This document shows, piece by piece, positions 1 to 9,477 of a DNA stretch of 64,000 bases (the first letter of the stretch is position 1; the number at the start of each line of letters is the position of its first letter). The notes beneath the pieces are model-generated. The model ran no database searches and was not told the origin of the DNA. It saw only the letters and a list, made by a program, of their open reading frames with translations. The position numbers and the translations under genes were made by a program. This DNA comes from Sphingobium jiangsuense. Lineage in GTDB: Bacteria > Pseudomonadota > Alphaproteobacteria > Sphingomonadales > Sphingomonadaceae. The stretch covers positions 124,001-188,000 of the forward strand of contig NZ_JACIDT010000001.1 of assembly GCF_014196495.1 (NCBI RefSeq), written 5' to 3'.

Positions 1-1
1 T

Positions 2-2215
2 GCGGGCGGGCAGGTAACGTCGATCTTCCTGCGCGGCGTCGGCAACATCACCAACAACGCCTATTTCGACGCCGCCATCTCGCCCAATTATGACGGCGTG
101 GTCCTCGGCCGCCCTTCCGGCGCGTTCGCCACCGCCTTCTACGATCTCGCCCGCGTCGAGGTGCTGAAGGGGCCGCAGGGCATCCTCTACGGCCGCAACG
201 CGACCGGCGGCGCGGTCAACATCATCCCCAACCACCCCGCGATCGGCGACCGGTCGGCCGGCTTCTCGCTCTCCTACGGCAATTACGACGCGATCTCGGC
301 CGAGGGCTATCTGAACCTGCCGGTATCGGAAACCAGCGCGCTGCGCGTGTCGGGGGTGCGCCAGCGGCATGACGGCTATAATCGCGACGGCTCGGCGGAT
401 CAGGATCGCTACGGCGTGCGCGCGCAATATCTGATCGAACCGGCCGAAGGCTTGAGCGTGCGGATCGCGGGCGATTATACCAGGGTGCAGGGCGTCGGCG
501 CCGGGGACAGCTATCTCGGCAACATCTCCGGCAATGCGCTGATCCCGGCCGGGTTCGACGGCAGCGAGGGGCTGAATACGCCCGCGGCCAACGCCTATCG
601 CCAGACGCTGCTCGGCGCGCCGGGCTTCGGCTTCCTCGCGCCGATGAACGAGCAGCAGTCGATCGGCTATCGCTATTGGGGCGTGCATGCCGAGGCGAAG
701 CTGGAAACCGGCATCGGCGAATTCACGCTGATCCCGGCCTATCGCAAGACGAAGGGCGCATCGGCCTTCTACGGCCCCGGCTTCAACACCGCCCAATTCA
801 GCGAGGAATATGGCCAGTTCAGCACCGAGCTGCGGCTGGCGGGCCGGACCGGCATGATCGAATATGTGCTGGGCGGCTTCTATTTCGACGAGGACATCAG
901 GGGCAACAACAACTTCAATCAGGAATTCGTGCTGCCGCTTCAGGATTACCGCTCCGGCACCAGGAGCTGGGCGGCGTTCGGCCAGCTGACCGCGCATGTC
1001 TCCGACCGCTTCCGGCTGATCGGCGGCCTGCGCTATACCGAGGACGAGAAGCGGATGGACGGCGTGCAGACCACGTTCGTCGCCCTGTGCGGCGGGTCGC
1101 CGCCCGATACGCCGCCGCGCTCCTTCGCGATCGGCTGCGCGGGCTTCCGCCCTGACGGCATGCCGAACCTGCCGCATTTCCCCAATTTCCTGCAACCGGG
1201 CGATGCCCATGCCTGGCTGGCGGCGAGCGGCTACATCCCCGCCAATATTCCCTATGCCGCCGGAACACAGGTCTATCCGGTCATTTCCTACGACCCGGCG
1301 ACGGGCGATCCCAATGATCGCAGTATCATCCTGAAGACCGAGGCGCCGGTGAACGACACCCGCTCCTTCAGCCGGGTGACGTGGAAAGCCGCCGCCGAAT
1401 TCGAGGCCGGGCCGAAGAACCTGCTCTACGCCTCGGTGGAGACGGGCTATCGCGCGGGCGGGTTGCAGATCGGCGGGGGCAGCGCGACCTATGAGCCGGA
1501 GTTCATCACCGCCTATACGCTGGGGTCGAAGAACCGCTTCCTCGACAACCGGCTGCAAATCAACCTGGAGGCGTTCTACTGGAAATATCGCGACCAGCAG
1601 ATCACCTATTTCAGCTACAGCGCGATATCCGGCACGGTTTCCAACACGAACGAGAATGTCGGCCGCTCGACGATCAAGGGCTTCGACGTCGACATCATCG
1701 CCAAGCCGTTCGCGGGCACCATCCTCTCCGGCAAGGTCCAGTATCTCGACACGCTGTACAAGGGCCTGACCCTGCGGACGCTGGCGCCGCGCGACAATTA
1801 CAACTGCCCCCGCACCGTCACCAACATCATGACGCCCAGCGGACCGGTGATCGAGTTCGACTGTTCGGGAAGGCCGCTGCTGCAAGCGCCGCAATGGACG
1901 GTCAATCTGGGCGTCGAGCAGGTCGTCCCGCTACCGGGCGAGGTCGAGCTGGCCGGCTCGGTCAACACCTCGTGGCGCGACAGCTTCTGGACCAATTTCA
2001 ACTATCTCGATTTCATGCGGACCCCCGCCTACTGGACCACCAGCGCCACCCTGACGCTGCGGGCGAGCGACGGGAAATGGGCGGTCGGCGCCTTCGTCAG
2101 CAATATCGAGGGCGACCGCCATATCGTGCAGGCATCGGCCTCCCCCATCGGCTTCGCCACCGGATCCTTCACGCCGCCCCGGACCTACGGCCTGCGCCTG
2201 AGCGCGGGGTTCTGA
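2..2215 (+). CDS. TonB-dependent outer-membrane receptor (5' end outside window)
   Basis: An open frame of 737 codons enters from the left edge at base 2 with no start in the window. It encodes most of a TonB-dependent receptor, an outer-membrane beta-barrel that imports a substrate using TonB/ExbBD energy. The first part shows the plug domain: an LRGVG stretch, then VEVLKGPQGILYGRNATGG, the hallmark plug motif. The rest has alternating aromatic beta-strand segments and ends in YGLRLSAGF, a typical C-terminal barrel strand closing on Phe. The signal peptide and TonB box are outside the window. Four same-strand aromatic-catabolism genes follow at short spacing, so uptake of an aromatic compound is a reasonable inference. 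The ligand cannot be read from sequence. Confidence 0.93.
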   Translation, partial: AGGQVTSIFLRGVGNITNNAYFDAAISPNYDGVVLGRPSGAFATAFYDLARVEVLKGPQGILYGRNATGGAVNIIPNHPAIGDRSAGFSLSYGNYDAISAEGYLNLPVSETSALRVSGVRQRHDGYNRDGSADQDRYGVRAQYLIEPAEGLSVRIAGDYTRVQGVGAGDSYLGNISGNALIPAGFDGSEGLNTPAANAYRQTLLGAPGFGFLAPMNEQQSIGYRYWGVHAEAKLETGIGEFTLIPAYRKTKGASAFYGPGFNTAQFSEEYGQFSTELRLAGRTGMIEYVLGGFYFDEDIRGNNNFNQEFVLPLQDYRSGTRSWAAFGQLTAHVSDRFRLIGGLRYTEDEKRMDGVQTTFVALCGGSPPDTPPRSFAIGCAGFRPDGMPNLPHFPNFLQPGDAHAWLAASGYIPANIPYAAGTQVYPVISYDPATGDPNDRSIILKTEAPVNDTRSFSRVTWKAAAEFEAGPKNLLYASVETGYRAGGLQIGGGSATYEPEFITAYTLGSKNRFLDNRLQINLEAFYWKYRDQQITYFSYSAISGTVSNTNENVGRSTIKGFDVDIIAKPFAGTILSGKVQYLDTLYKGLTLRTLAPRDNYNCPRTVTNIMTPSGPVIEFDCSGRPLLQAPQWTVNLGVEQVVPLPGEVELAGSVNTSWRDSFWTNFNYLDFMRTPAYWTTSATLTLRASDGKWAVGAFVSNIEGDRHIVQASASPIGFATGSFTPPRTYGLRLSAGF

Positions 2216-2248
2216 GCAGCCGGGCGGCCCCTTCCACGGAGACATAAT

Positions 2249-3181
2249 ATGCGACTGAAAGGCCTCCATCATGTATGTTTCAAGGTCCGCGATCTGGATG
2301 GGCTGGAGGTGTTCGCGGCCGATTTCGGCCTGATCACCGCCGAACGCTCCGCCGACCGGCTGGTGATGCGGACCAGCGGCGGGGACGAATGCGCCTATGT
2401 CGCGATCCGGGGGGAGGAGGACGCGTTTCTCGGCCTCGCCTTCGAGGCGGAGGATCGCGCCGCGCTGGACGAGGCCGCCGCCCGGCCCGGCGCGGGGCCG
2501 GTGAAGGCGCTGGACCTGCCCGGCGGCGGCGAGGGCGTGGCGCTGACCGATCCCGACGGCAATCAGGTGCTGCTGGTCCACGGCATGAGCCGCCGCGCGG
2601 CCGGGGAGCCCTATCCCGAACTGCTGCTCAACACCCCGTTCGAAAAGCGCCGCCTCGGCCGCAACCAGCACGCCCGCGACCGGGGCCCGGCGCGGCTCTG
2701 GCGGCTGGGACATGCCGGGCTGTTCGTGAAGGATTTCGCGCAGGTCACCGCCTGGTATGCCGAAAATCTCGGCCTGATCGGCAGCGATATCTATCACATA
2801 CCGGGTCAGCCGCAGGCGCGGATCGTCGGCTTCTTCCGGCTCGATCGCGGCGAGGAGCATGTCGATCACCACATCCTTGCCTTCATGCAGGACGCGCGCG
2901 GCGGATGCCATCACATCTCGTTCGAGGCGCAGGATTTCGAGGCGCAGCAGCGCACCCACCGCTATCTCGGCGCCCGCGCCTATCAGTCGATCTGGGGCGT
3001 CGGCCGCCATCCCCATGGCAGCCATGTGTTCGACGTCTGGCGCGCGCCCGACGGCGCGCGGTTCGAGACCTTCTCCGACACCGACCTGTTCCGCGCATCG
3101 GACGGCACCAACGTCCACGACATTTCGACCGTGGTGATGGACGAATGGTCCGACGACACGCCGGAACGCTATTTCGCCTGA
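2249..3181 (+). CDS. VOC-family (type I extradiol) ring-cleavage dioxygenase-like protein
   Basis: A 310-residue protein built from two vicinal-oxygen-chelate modules, about residues 5-115 and 150-285, the layout of type I extradiol dioxygenases. The C-terminal module keeps a plausible Fe(II) triad: His154/155 region (RLGHAGLFV), His222 (CHHISFE) and Glu273 (RFETFSD). The family opens catecholic rings next to the two hydroxyls. The gene starts 34 bases after the receptor gene and is followed by a FAH-family gene, which fits ring cleavage followed by processing of the cleavage product. The start ATG at 2249 follows a weak purine-rich site. The substrate is unknown; a non-catalytic VOC protein is possible but less likely given the intact triad. 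Confidence 0.85.
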   Translation: MRLKGLHHVCFKVRDLDGLEVFAADFGLITAERSADRLVMRTSGGDECAYVAIRGEEDAFLGLAFEAEDRAALDEAAARPGAGPVKALDLPGGGEGVALTDPDGNQVLLVHGMSRRAAGEPYPELLLNTPFEKRRLGRNQHARDRGPARLWRLGHAGLFVKDFAQVTAWYAENLGLIGSDIYHIPGQPQARIVGFFRLDRGEEHVDHHILAFMQDARGGCHHISFEAQDFEAQQRTHRYLGARAYQSIWGVGRHPHGSHVFDVWRAPDGARFETFSDTDLFRASDGTNVHDISTVVMDEWSDDTPERYFA

Positions 3182-3211
3182 CCCAATCCCACTCTTCCTC
3201 AGGAGGCATAT

Positions 3212-4249
3212 ATGACGGAATTCAACGCGGCCACCGGCCTTGCTTCGGGATCGTTCGGGATCGGAACCTACGCCGTCCCCGGCGAAGCGCCCTTTCCCGG
3301 CATCGTCCTGCCCGACGGCACGGTGCTGGACCTGTCGGACCGCTGGCGCGATACCCATGCGATATTCGACGATTGGGACCGCAGCTTCGACGCACTGGTC
3401 GATATCGCGGCGAAGCGCGCGGGGCGGCAGCTCGACTTTCCGGCGCTGCGCGCGCTGCCCTGCGTCGCGCACCCGAATATGCTGTTCACCGGATCGAACT
3501 ATCGCCAGCACGTCGCCGAGATGATGACGCACAACCGCTTCAACCAGCACAACCGCAAGCCAGGCGAGAGCGACGAGGATTTCTTCCAGCGCAATTATGC
3601 GGAGATCGACCGCCGCGCACGCGAAGGCATGCCCTATTTCTGGACCAGCCTGCATTCGGCGCTGGCGGGCGCCAATGACGACATTCCGCTGCCGCTGGTC
3701 GGCGAGCATCCCGACTGGGAGCTGGAGCTGGGCGTGATCGTCGGCAAGACCGGCCGCTATGTCCGGCCGGAGGAAGCGGGCGATCTGATCGCGGGCTATG
3801 TGATGGTCAACGACCTCGGCACGGTGGACGAGTTCCGGCGGACCGACGTGCGCTTCATGTATGACTGGGTCAGCAAGCACCAGCCCAATTTCAAGCCGCT
3901 CGGCCCGTTCATCGTGCCCAGGCAGTTCGTCGATTTCTCGCGCATCCGCATCGAGCTGAAGCTCAACGGGCAGGTGATGCAGGACTGGCCGGTGACCGAC
4001 ATGATCTTCTCGCCGGAGCAGATCCTGTCCTACGCGTCCGAGCGCATCCGCCTGTTGCCCGGCGACCTGCTGAGCACCGGCTCGCCGCCGGGCAACGGGG
4101 CATTCCACGGCAACCGCTGGCTGAAGCCGGGGGACGTGATCGAGAGCGAGCTGACGTTCCTCGGCCGCCAGCGCAACCATGTCGTCGCCGAGGAAACCCA
4201 CGGGCGCGGCTGGAACTGGGGCCCCTTCCCGGTGGACGAGACGGCCTGA
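3212..4249 (+). CDS. Fumarylacetoacetate hydrolase (FAH) family protein
   Basis: A 345-residue FAH-superfamily protein. Members hydrolyse, decarboxylate or isomerise dicarbonyl products of aromatic ring cleavage, using Mg2+ or Mn2+. Visible hallmarks are GSNYRQH near residue 95, the metal-binding pair E170 and E172 in DWELELGV, D201 in MVNDLGTVDEF, and the late GDLLSTGSPPGNG segment at 284-296. A clear AGGAGG-like site (caggaggc) precedes the ATG. It lies 30 bases after the dioxygenase gene and one base before the likely start of the amidohydrolase, so the genes are probably one transcript. It is longer at the N terminus than minimal FAH isomerases, as in bacterial 2-domain forms. The exact reaction is not determinable. 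Confidence 0.88.
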   Translation: MTEFNAATGLASGSFGIGTYAVPGEAPFPGIVLPDGTVLDLSDRWRDTHAIFDDWDRSFDALVDIAAKRAGRQLDFPALRALPCVAHPNMLFTGSNYRQHVAEMMTHNRFNQHNRKPGESDEDFFQRNYAEIDRRAREGMPYFWTSLHSALAGANDDIPLPLVGEHPDWELELGVIVGKTGRYVRPEEAGDLIAGYVMVNDLGTVDEFRRTDVRFMYDWVSKHQPNFKPLGPFIVPRQFVDFSRIRIELKLNGQVMQDWPVTDMIFSPEQILSYASERIRLLPGDLLSTGSPPGNGAFHGNRWLKPGDVIESELTFLGRQRNHVVAEETHGRGWNWGPFPVDETA

Positions 4250-4250
4250 C

Positions 4251-5351
4251 ATGGCGGGGCATGGGCATGAACAGGGGCATGAACAGGGGCAGGGGCGCTG
4301 CTGCGGGCCGGATCGCGAGACGATCGCGGTCCGGCAACGGGGCGCGCATCTGGTGGTGGACATCCACGCACACCTCCATGTCGCGGCCGCGGAAGCCCGG
4401 TTGCGCGAGGCGGCGCCGGATGCGCCGCGCGGGCTGCCCTTTTCCTGCCCGGCCTCCGATGCCGTCAACGCGCGCATGTTCCAGACGATCGGCGCGAAGC
4501 TGAACGGGGTCGAGGAACGGCTGGCCGACATGGACCGGCTGGGCGTCGACGTGCAGGCGATCAGCCCCAACCCCGCCCAATATTGTTATTCCACCCCGCC
4601 CGAACTGGGCCGCGAGCTTGCCCGCCTCGTCAATGACGGCATCGCCGGGGCGGTGGCGCGAGCGCCCGACCGGCTGGTCGGCATCGGCACCGTGCCGTTG
4701 CAGGATTGCGGCATGGCGATCGCCGAGATGCGCCGATGCATCGCCGACCATGGCATGCGGGGAATCGAGATCGGCACCAATATCGGCGAGCGAGAGCTGG
4801 CCGATCCCGAATTCCGCTCCTTCTTTCAGGCGGCGGAGGAACTGGGGGTGCTGCTGCTGCTCCATCCGCTCGGCTTCACGCAGGGGCAGCGCCTGAGCGA
4901 GCATTATCTCAACAACCTCATCGGCAACCCGCTCGAATCGACCGTCGCGCTCAGCCATCTGATCTTCGGCGGCGTGCTGGAGGATCATCCCGGTCTCAAG
5001 CTGTGCGTGGTGCATGGCGGCGGCTATCTGCCCGGCTATTGGGGCCGGATGGATCATGCGTGGCGCGCGCGGGAGGATTGCCGCCAGCACATATCGCGCC
5101 CGCCCTCCTCCTATCTGCGCCGGCTCTGGTTCGACACGCTGGTGTTCGACCGCGCGCAGCTCGACGCGCTGGTGCGCAGCCATGGCGCGGACCGGCTCTG
5201 CCTGGGCAGCGACTATCCGTTCGACATGGCCGAGCCCGATCCGGTCGGCTTCCTGGGCGGGTTGGCGGAGGAGGATCGCTCCGCCATTCTCGGCCGCAAC
5301 GCCGCCGCGCTGCTGGGCCTCGCCCCCGTTGCGCCGCCCGACCGGCCTTAA
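4251..5351 (+). CDS. Amidohydrolase-2 family protein (decarboxylase or C-C hydrolase type)
   Basis: A 366-residue TIM-barrel amidohydrolase of the ACMSD/LigW-like group, which decarboxylates or hydrolyses aromatic acids and ring-cleavage products at a metal centre. Candidate ligands are H39 and H41 (VVDIHAHLH), H205 (LLLLHPLGF), H255 (VVHGGGYL) and D321 (LCLGSDYPFDM). The start at 4251 is chosen because it lies one base after the FAH stop; an in-frame start upstream at 4179 would overlap FAH. The first 20 residues are odd: a tandem DNA repeat of about 12 bases at 4261-4284 encodes a Gly-His-Glu-Gln run, so translation might begin later. Neighbours suggest a step in the same aromatic pathway; decarboxylase versus hydrolase is undecided. 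Confidence 0.84.
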   Translation: MAGHGHEQGHEQGQGRCCGPDRETIAVRQRGAHLVVDIHAHLHVAAAEARLREAAPDAPRGLPFSCPASDAVNARMFQTIGAKLNGVEERLADMDRLGVDVQAISPNPAQYCYSTPPELGRELARLVNDGIAGAVARAPDRLVGIGTVPLQDCGMAIAEMRRCIADHGMRGIEIGTNIGERELADPEFRSFFQAAEELGVLLLLHPLGFTQGQRLSEHYLNNLIGNPLESTVALSHLIFGGVLEDHPGLKLCVVHGGGYLPGYWGRMDHAWRAREDCRQHISRPPSSYLRRLWFDTLVFDRAQLDALVRSHGADRLCLGSDYPFDMAEPDPVGFLGGLAEEDRSAILGRNAAALLGLAPVAPPDRP

Positions 5352-5380
5352 CCCGACATCCCTGTTTCAGGAGAAGAAAC

Positions 5381-6460
5381 ATGTATCCGTTCACCACCCA
5401 GACCGGCATCGTGCGCAACCGGTGGTATATCGCGGCCTTTTCGAGCGAGATTTCGCGCGACCCCATCGAACGCACGCTGCTCGGCAAACCGGTCGCGCTC
5501 TATCGCAAGGAGAATGGCGAGCCGGTGGCGATGTACGGGCTTTGCCCGCACCGCTATTATCCGCTGGCGCTGGGCAAGCTGCGCGGCGATGCGATCGTCT
5601 GCGGCTATCACGGCTTCGTCTTCGACGCGGACGGCAAATGCATCGAGGTCCCTTCTCAGGGCACCGGCGCCGGATTCCGCCAGCCGACCTGGCCGATCGT
5701 CGAGCGCGGGCCGCTGTGCTGGATCTGGATGGGCGACAGGGACCGCTGTGACCCGGCGCTGATCCCGCCCTATGAGGATTTCGGGCTGGACCGGCCCGGC
5801 TGGCGCTACAGCTCGCCCAATTATTTCCACCTGCGCGGGCGGGCGCAGCTGCTCATCGACAATCTGATGGACCTGACCCACCTGCCCTATGTGCATCATC
5901 ATATCGGCGGCGGCGAGGCGATGAAGAACCCGCGCCTCGTCGAGGAGGAGCGCGCGGCGGGCTATCGCGTGTCCCGCACGGGCAAGGTGCCCTTCACCCC
6001 GTTCCACGAACATCTGTTCGGGGCGGCGGCGCGGTTCGAGGGGCTGTCGGACTTCCTGTCGCTGACCGATTATTACGGGCCGGAGCTGATCCGCACCAGC
6101 CTGCCGGTCACGCTGGCGATCGACGGGCGGGACGAGGTGCCCGCCGCGCTCGGCGCGCTCTACATATTGCACGGCATCACGCCGGAAACCGAGACGACCA
6201 CCCATTATTTCGGCTTTTCCACCCGCAACTTCCGGCTCGACAGCGAGGAGCTGGACGCGTTTCAATATCGGTCGGACTGCACCATCCGGCAGCAGGATGT
6301 CGACGCGATCGAGGCGGTGGAGCGGCGGCTGGACGCGGCCACCGCCGCGCAACGCGAGCTGCTGGTGCGCGCCGACGGCCCTGCGGTGAAGGTGCGGCGG
6401 CTCATTCAGGCGCTGCTCGATGCGGAGCGGGCGCCGGAACCGGCCGCCGCTATGGGCTGA
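5381..6460 (+). CDS. Rieske aromatic oxygenase, VanA-like (O-demethylase/ring-hydroxylase alpha subunit)
   Basis: A 359-residue Rieske non-haem iron oxygenase. The [2Fe-2S] ligands are C55-P-H57 and C74-G-Y-H77 with 16 residues between pairs. The mononuclear iron site is in the segment around N161, D164, H167 and H172 (NLMDLTHLPYVHHH), as in vanillate demethylase oxygenases. The start at 5381 follows caggagaag, a good ribosome site; the frame is open further upstream but inside the amidohydrolase gene. No reductase or ferredoxin gene lies beside it, so electrons must come from a partner encoded elsewhere. It is the last gene of the catabolic string, and its 3' end overlaps the convergent DUF2339 gene by 11 bases. 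Substrate unknown, probably a methoxylated or carboxylated aromatic. Confidence 0.9.
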   Translation: MYPFTTQTGIVRNRWYIAAFSSEISRDPIERTLLGKPVALYRKENGEPVAMYGLCPHRYYPLALGKLRGDAIVCGYHGFVFDADGKCIEVPSQGTGAGFRQPTWPIVERGPLCWIWMGDRDRCDPALIPPYEDFGLDRPGWRYSSPNYFHLRGRAQLLIDNLMDLTHLPYVHHHIGGGEAMKNPRLVEEERAAGYRVSRTGKVPFTPFHEHLFGAAARFEGLSDFLSLTDYYGPELIRTSLPVTLAIDGRDEVPAALGALYILHGITPETETTTHYFGFSTRNFRLDSEELDAFQYRSDCTIRQQDVDAIEAVERRLDAATAAQRELLVRADGPAVKVRRLIQALLDAERAPEPAAAMG

Positions 6461-9434
6461 CCGCGCTGTCGGGCTTCAGGCCGTCGGGCTTCAGATAGCG
6501 GCTGTACAGCCAGCCGATGCCGATGAGGCTGAAGCCGAGGGCGAGGAACGAGGCGATCCGGAGCAGCCCTTCCAGACCGGAGGCGTCGATGAGGAACACC
6601 TTCCCCACCGCGAGCAGCATCAGCAGCAGCGACGCGATGCGCCAGTCGCGCAGCCCCTGCCTTATGCCCCAGAGCAGGAAGCCGATCGCGATGGAGATGG
6701 CGAGGACCGACCAGCCGATATTCTCCGCCGGGCCGATGGCCGTGCCGGTGAGCAGGGTGCCGGAGAAAAGCTGGCGCAGGCTCGCATAGGCGAAGAGCAG
6801 GATCACCGCCATCCACAGCAGATCGCGGGGACGGCGGAAGCGCGCGGCCTGTTCGGGCGCGATCCGTTCGGCCAGCACCGGCGCGGCGAAGGCGATGCCG
6901 AAGGCGGGCAGCAGCAGGTTCGCGACCGGCAGCGGACCGACCGCCTGCGCGCTCCACAGCGGATCGTGCAGCAGCAGCGTATAGACCAGATTATGCGCCA
7001 GCCCCGCGCCGATCAGCGCGAGCGCGGCGGGACGCTGGCCCAGTGCGCGCCACAGCAGCACGCCCGCGCCGATGAGCGCGGCCTGCCACAGCGTGCGCTC
7101 CGCCAGACCGAGCCGGACGAACGCGTCCATGTCGGCGATGGCGAATATCTGCTTGTAGAGGATATGCACGCCGATCGCCGCGAGCGTGCCGATCTGCGCC
7201 ATGGCGAGCATCCAGCCGGGGCGCGGCAGGCCATCCCGCAGCCGCCAGACCGTGACGCCCGCGATCAGCGCGGGGACGAGCAGATGCTGGAGCATCGGGC
7301 GCAGCGCGGGCAGGGCCGAGGCGAGCATCGGCTCGCCGTAGAGCGAAACGAGCGCGGGGTGCAGCCAGAGCATGAAGGGCGACATCGCCCAGAGCGCGGC
7401 CAGCCCGGCGGCGGTGGCCAGTGCGGGCACGAGCAGGCGCCCGCCCTGCCGCCGCATCACTTCGGCAAGGGCGAGCATGGTGAGGGCCGAGGCGATCGCC
7501 AGCCAGGGCGCGGGGAGGATCTGCGCGGCAAGGCCGTAGCCGAGCAGCACCGCGACCAGCTGAAGCGCCACGCCCGCGCGCGCGCCCAGATGGCGCCACG
7601 CCAGCAGCGCGGCGGCGAGCGTCGCCATGCCCCATCGCGCGACCGCCTGCGCCGGATGGGCGTGCGGCTCCGTCGCGACGAGCCGGGCAAGCTCGGTATC
7701 GGTGGCGCCGGTCGCGAACAGCGCGGCCACGGCCATGGCAAGGAAGCCCTGCGCGCCGCGCGGCAGCCAGCGGTCCTCCGCCTTGACGGCGATGCCGAGC
7801 AGTACGGCCGACACGATCGCGATGCCGACCGGCAGGCTCCAGCCCGGCAGGCCCATCAGCGCGGCGATGACGACCAGCAGCCCCGCCGTCGACGCCAGCA
7901 GCGCGAAGCGGATATCCTGATGGCGGCGCGCATCGTTCCAGCCCAGCGCCGCACCCAGCGCGGGCAGCAGCGCGAAGCCGCCCGCCAGCAGCGCGAAGGC
8001 CCCGTCCTGCCCCGGCGCGCCGTCATAAAATTGCCAGTGGCACACGCCATAGCCCGCGACCGCGATGGCGGCGATCGACCCGGCTTCCAGCAGGCTGCCC
8101 TCCGTCCGCCACAGGCGCCAGAGCGCGGATCCGCCATAGAGCAGCACGATCCCGGCGATGACGATTCGGAACAGCGCGGGGTCCGGGTCCGGCCAGATGC
8201 CCGCCAGCGCGAGCGCGGCGAGCAGCGGAACCGCCATCCCCTGCCGTAGCGCGGGCGTCCGGCCGGTCAGCCAGATGAAGGCGACCGACAGCAGCCCATA
8301 GAGGCCCCAGCTGAGCGGTGCGAAATCGCCGGTGGCGACCAATAGCGCCAATTGGAGCGCGGCGACCACCGCCGCCCCGATCCTCAGCGCGACGCTGTGC
8401 CGCTCGCCCGCCGCCAGCACCGGCAGGCCGATGCCGAGCAGCAGCACCAGCAGGCCCACGGCAAGCATCGAGAGGGAAACGAGATTGCCCATCAGGATCA
8501 TCAGCAGGCTCCACCCCGCGCCGCCGATCAGCGCGCCGAGGCCGAGCCATATCCACCGCTGGCTGCGCGAAAGCAGCGTCAGGCCGCCGACGACGACGGC
8601 GATATAGCCCGCCAGCAGCGGCACATTGGGCTCGCCTGCCTGGATCACCGCAGGCGTCGCGAGGCCGCCGACCAGGCCGAGAACGGCGCTCGGCGCGCCG
8701 AAACGCAGCGCCAGCCCCATGGCGAGCGCGGTGATCGCGGCAAGCGCGGCGAAGGCCGTCCCCGGCCCGATCAGGCCGTAGAGATTGGCCGCCGCCAGCG
8801 TCGCGGCATAGAGGCTGCCCAGCCCCGCGCCCGCAAGCGACTGGCTGATCCGCGCGTCCTGCACCAGCTCGGCGCGCCTGCGCGCCAGCTCCGCCCCGGC
8901 GATGAGGCCGCCGCCGAACAGCAGGCCGAGCACGATCCGCACCGGCGGCGAGAGCAGCCCTGCGTCGATCGAATATTTGACCAGCAGCACCGCCGCGACC
9001 AGCAGCGTGATGCCGCCCGCCCAGATCGGCAGCTTGCGGCCGAACAGATCCTCGAAGCTGATGGACGGCCGCATGGCCTGCCAGCGCGGCGCGGGTTGCG
9101 GCGGGGCGACGGCTTCGCCGCGGTCCGTTTCGGTAACGACCGGCGCGGCTTCGGCGAGAGGCTCGACCGCCGGGCGCGCACCCTCCTGCGCCTGCGCCGC
9201 CGGGAAGGGTTGCGGTTGCTGCGGCTGGGGTTCCGGTTCCGGCGCCTGCCATGGGGAGGGCCTTGCCGGGGGCGCTTCGGCCGGGGGCTCCGCGATCGCG
9301 GCGGCGCGCCACATCAAGCCCTCGTCCGCCAGTTCGGCCTCGCGCACCTTTCGCTCCAGCGCCGCGAGCCGCTTGCGCGCATCCATCAGCAGCACGGCCA
9401 GAACCACCATGCCCAGGAACCATAAGGCCGTCAT
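6450..9434 (-). CDS. DUF2339 large multi-pass membrane protein
   Basis: A 994-residue integral membrane protein. An N-terminal membrane anchor (about residues 3-17) is followed by a short charged coiled coil (about 20-40, with KRLAALERKVREAE), a Pro/Ala-rich linker with Gln-Pro repeats (about 50-110), and then about 25 hydrophobic helices to the C terminus. This matches the DUF2339 family, whose function is not established. Many Trp, Gly and Ala residues lie in the membrane region, and no catalytic motif is recognisable. It is transcribed divergently from a TetR regulator with paired operator-like palindromes between, so it may be the regulator's target. Its stop lies inside the end of the Rieske oxygenase gene. 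Confidence 0.85.
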   Translation of the reverse strand: MTALWFLGMVVLAVLLMDARKRLAALERKVREAELADEGLMWRAAAIAEPPAEAPPARPSPWQAPEPEPQPQQPQPFPAAQAQEGARPAVEPLAEAAPVVTETDRGEAVAPPQPAPRWQAMRPSISFEDLFGRKLPIWAGGITLLVAAVLLVKYSIDAGLLSPPVRIVLGLLFGGGLIAGAELARRRAELVQDARISQSLAGAGLGSLYAATLAAANLYGLIGPGTAFAALAAITALAMGLALRFGAPSAVLGLVGGLATPAVIQAGEPNVPLLAGYIAVVVGGLTLLSRSQRWIWLGLGALIGGAGWSLLMILMGNLVSLSMLAVGLLVLLLGIGLPVLAAGERHSVALRIGAAVVAALQLALLVATGDFAPLSWGLYGLLSVAFIWLTGRTPALRQGMAVPLLAALALAGIWPDPDPALFRIVIAGIVLLYGGSALWRLWRTEGSLLEAGSIAAIAVAGYGVCHWQFYDGAPGQDGAFALLAGGFALLPALGAALGWNDARRHQDIRFALLASTAGLLVVIAALMGLPGWSLPVGIAIVSAVLLGIAVKAEDRWLPRGAQGFLAMAVAALFATGATDTELARLVATEPHAHPAQAVARWGMATLAAALLAWRHLGARAGVALQLVAVLLGYGLAAQILPAPWLAIASALTMLALAEVMRRQGGRLLVPALATAAGLAALWAMSPFMLWLHPALVSLYGEPMLASALPALRPMLQHLLVPALIAGVTVWRLRDGLPRPGWMLAMAQIGTLAAIGVHILYKQIFAIADMDAFVRLGLAERTLWQAALIGAGVLLWRALGQRPAALALIGAGLAHNLVYTLLLHDPLWSAQAVGPLPVANLLLPAFGIAFAAPVLAERIAPEQAARFRRPRDLLWMAVILLFAYASLRQLFSGTLLTGTAIGPAENIGWSVLAISIAIGFLLWGIRQGLRDWRIASLLLMLLAVGKVFLIDASGLEGLLRIASFLALGFSLIGIGWLYSRYLKPDGLKPDSAVSP

Positions 9435-9477
9435 CCAGCGCCTCTCGCTTGCCGTCGATGCATCGCAGCTAGCCTAA

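Noticed and set aside
4261..4290. CRISPR-like repeat
   Set aside because: Only two 12-base units in tandem with no spacers, inside a coding region.
1931..4570. An 879-residue minus-strand open frame opposite the catabolic cluster
   Set aside because: Its residues mirror the codon pattern of the plus-strand genes and show no family motif; long antisense frames are expected at this GC content.
6420..8249. A long plus-strand frame rich in Arg, Gln and Glu opposite DUF2339
   Set aside because: Composition is that of an antisense reading of a hydrophobic membrane protein; no domain.
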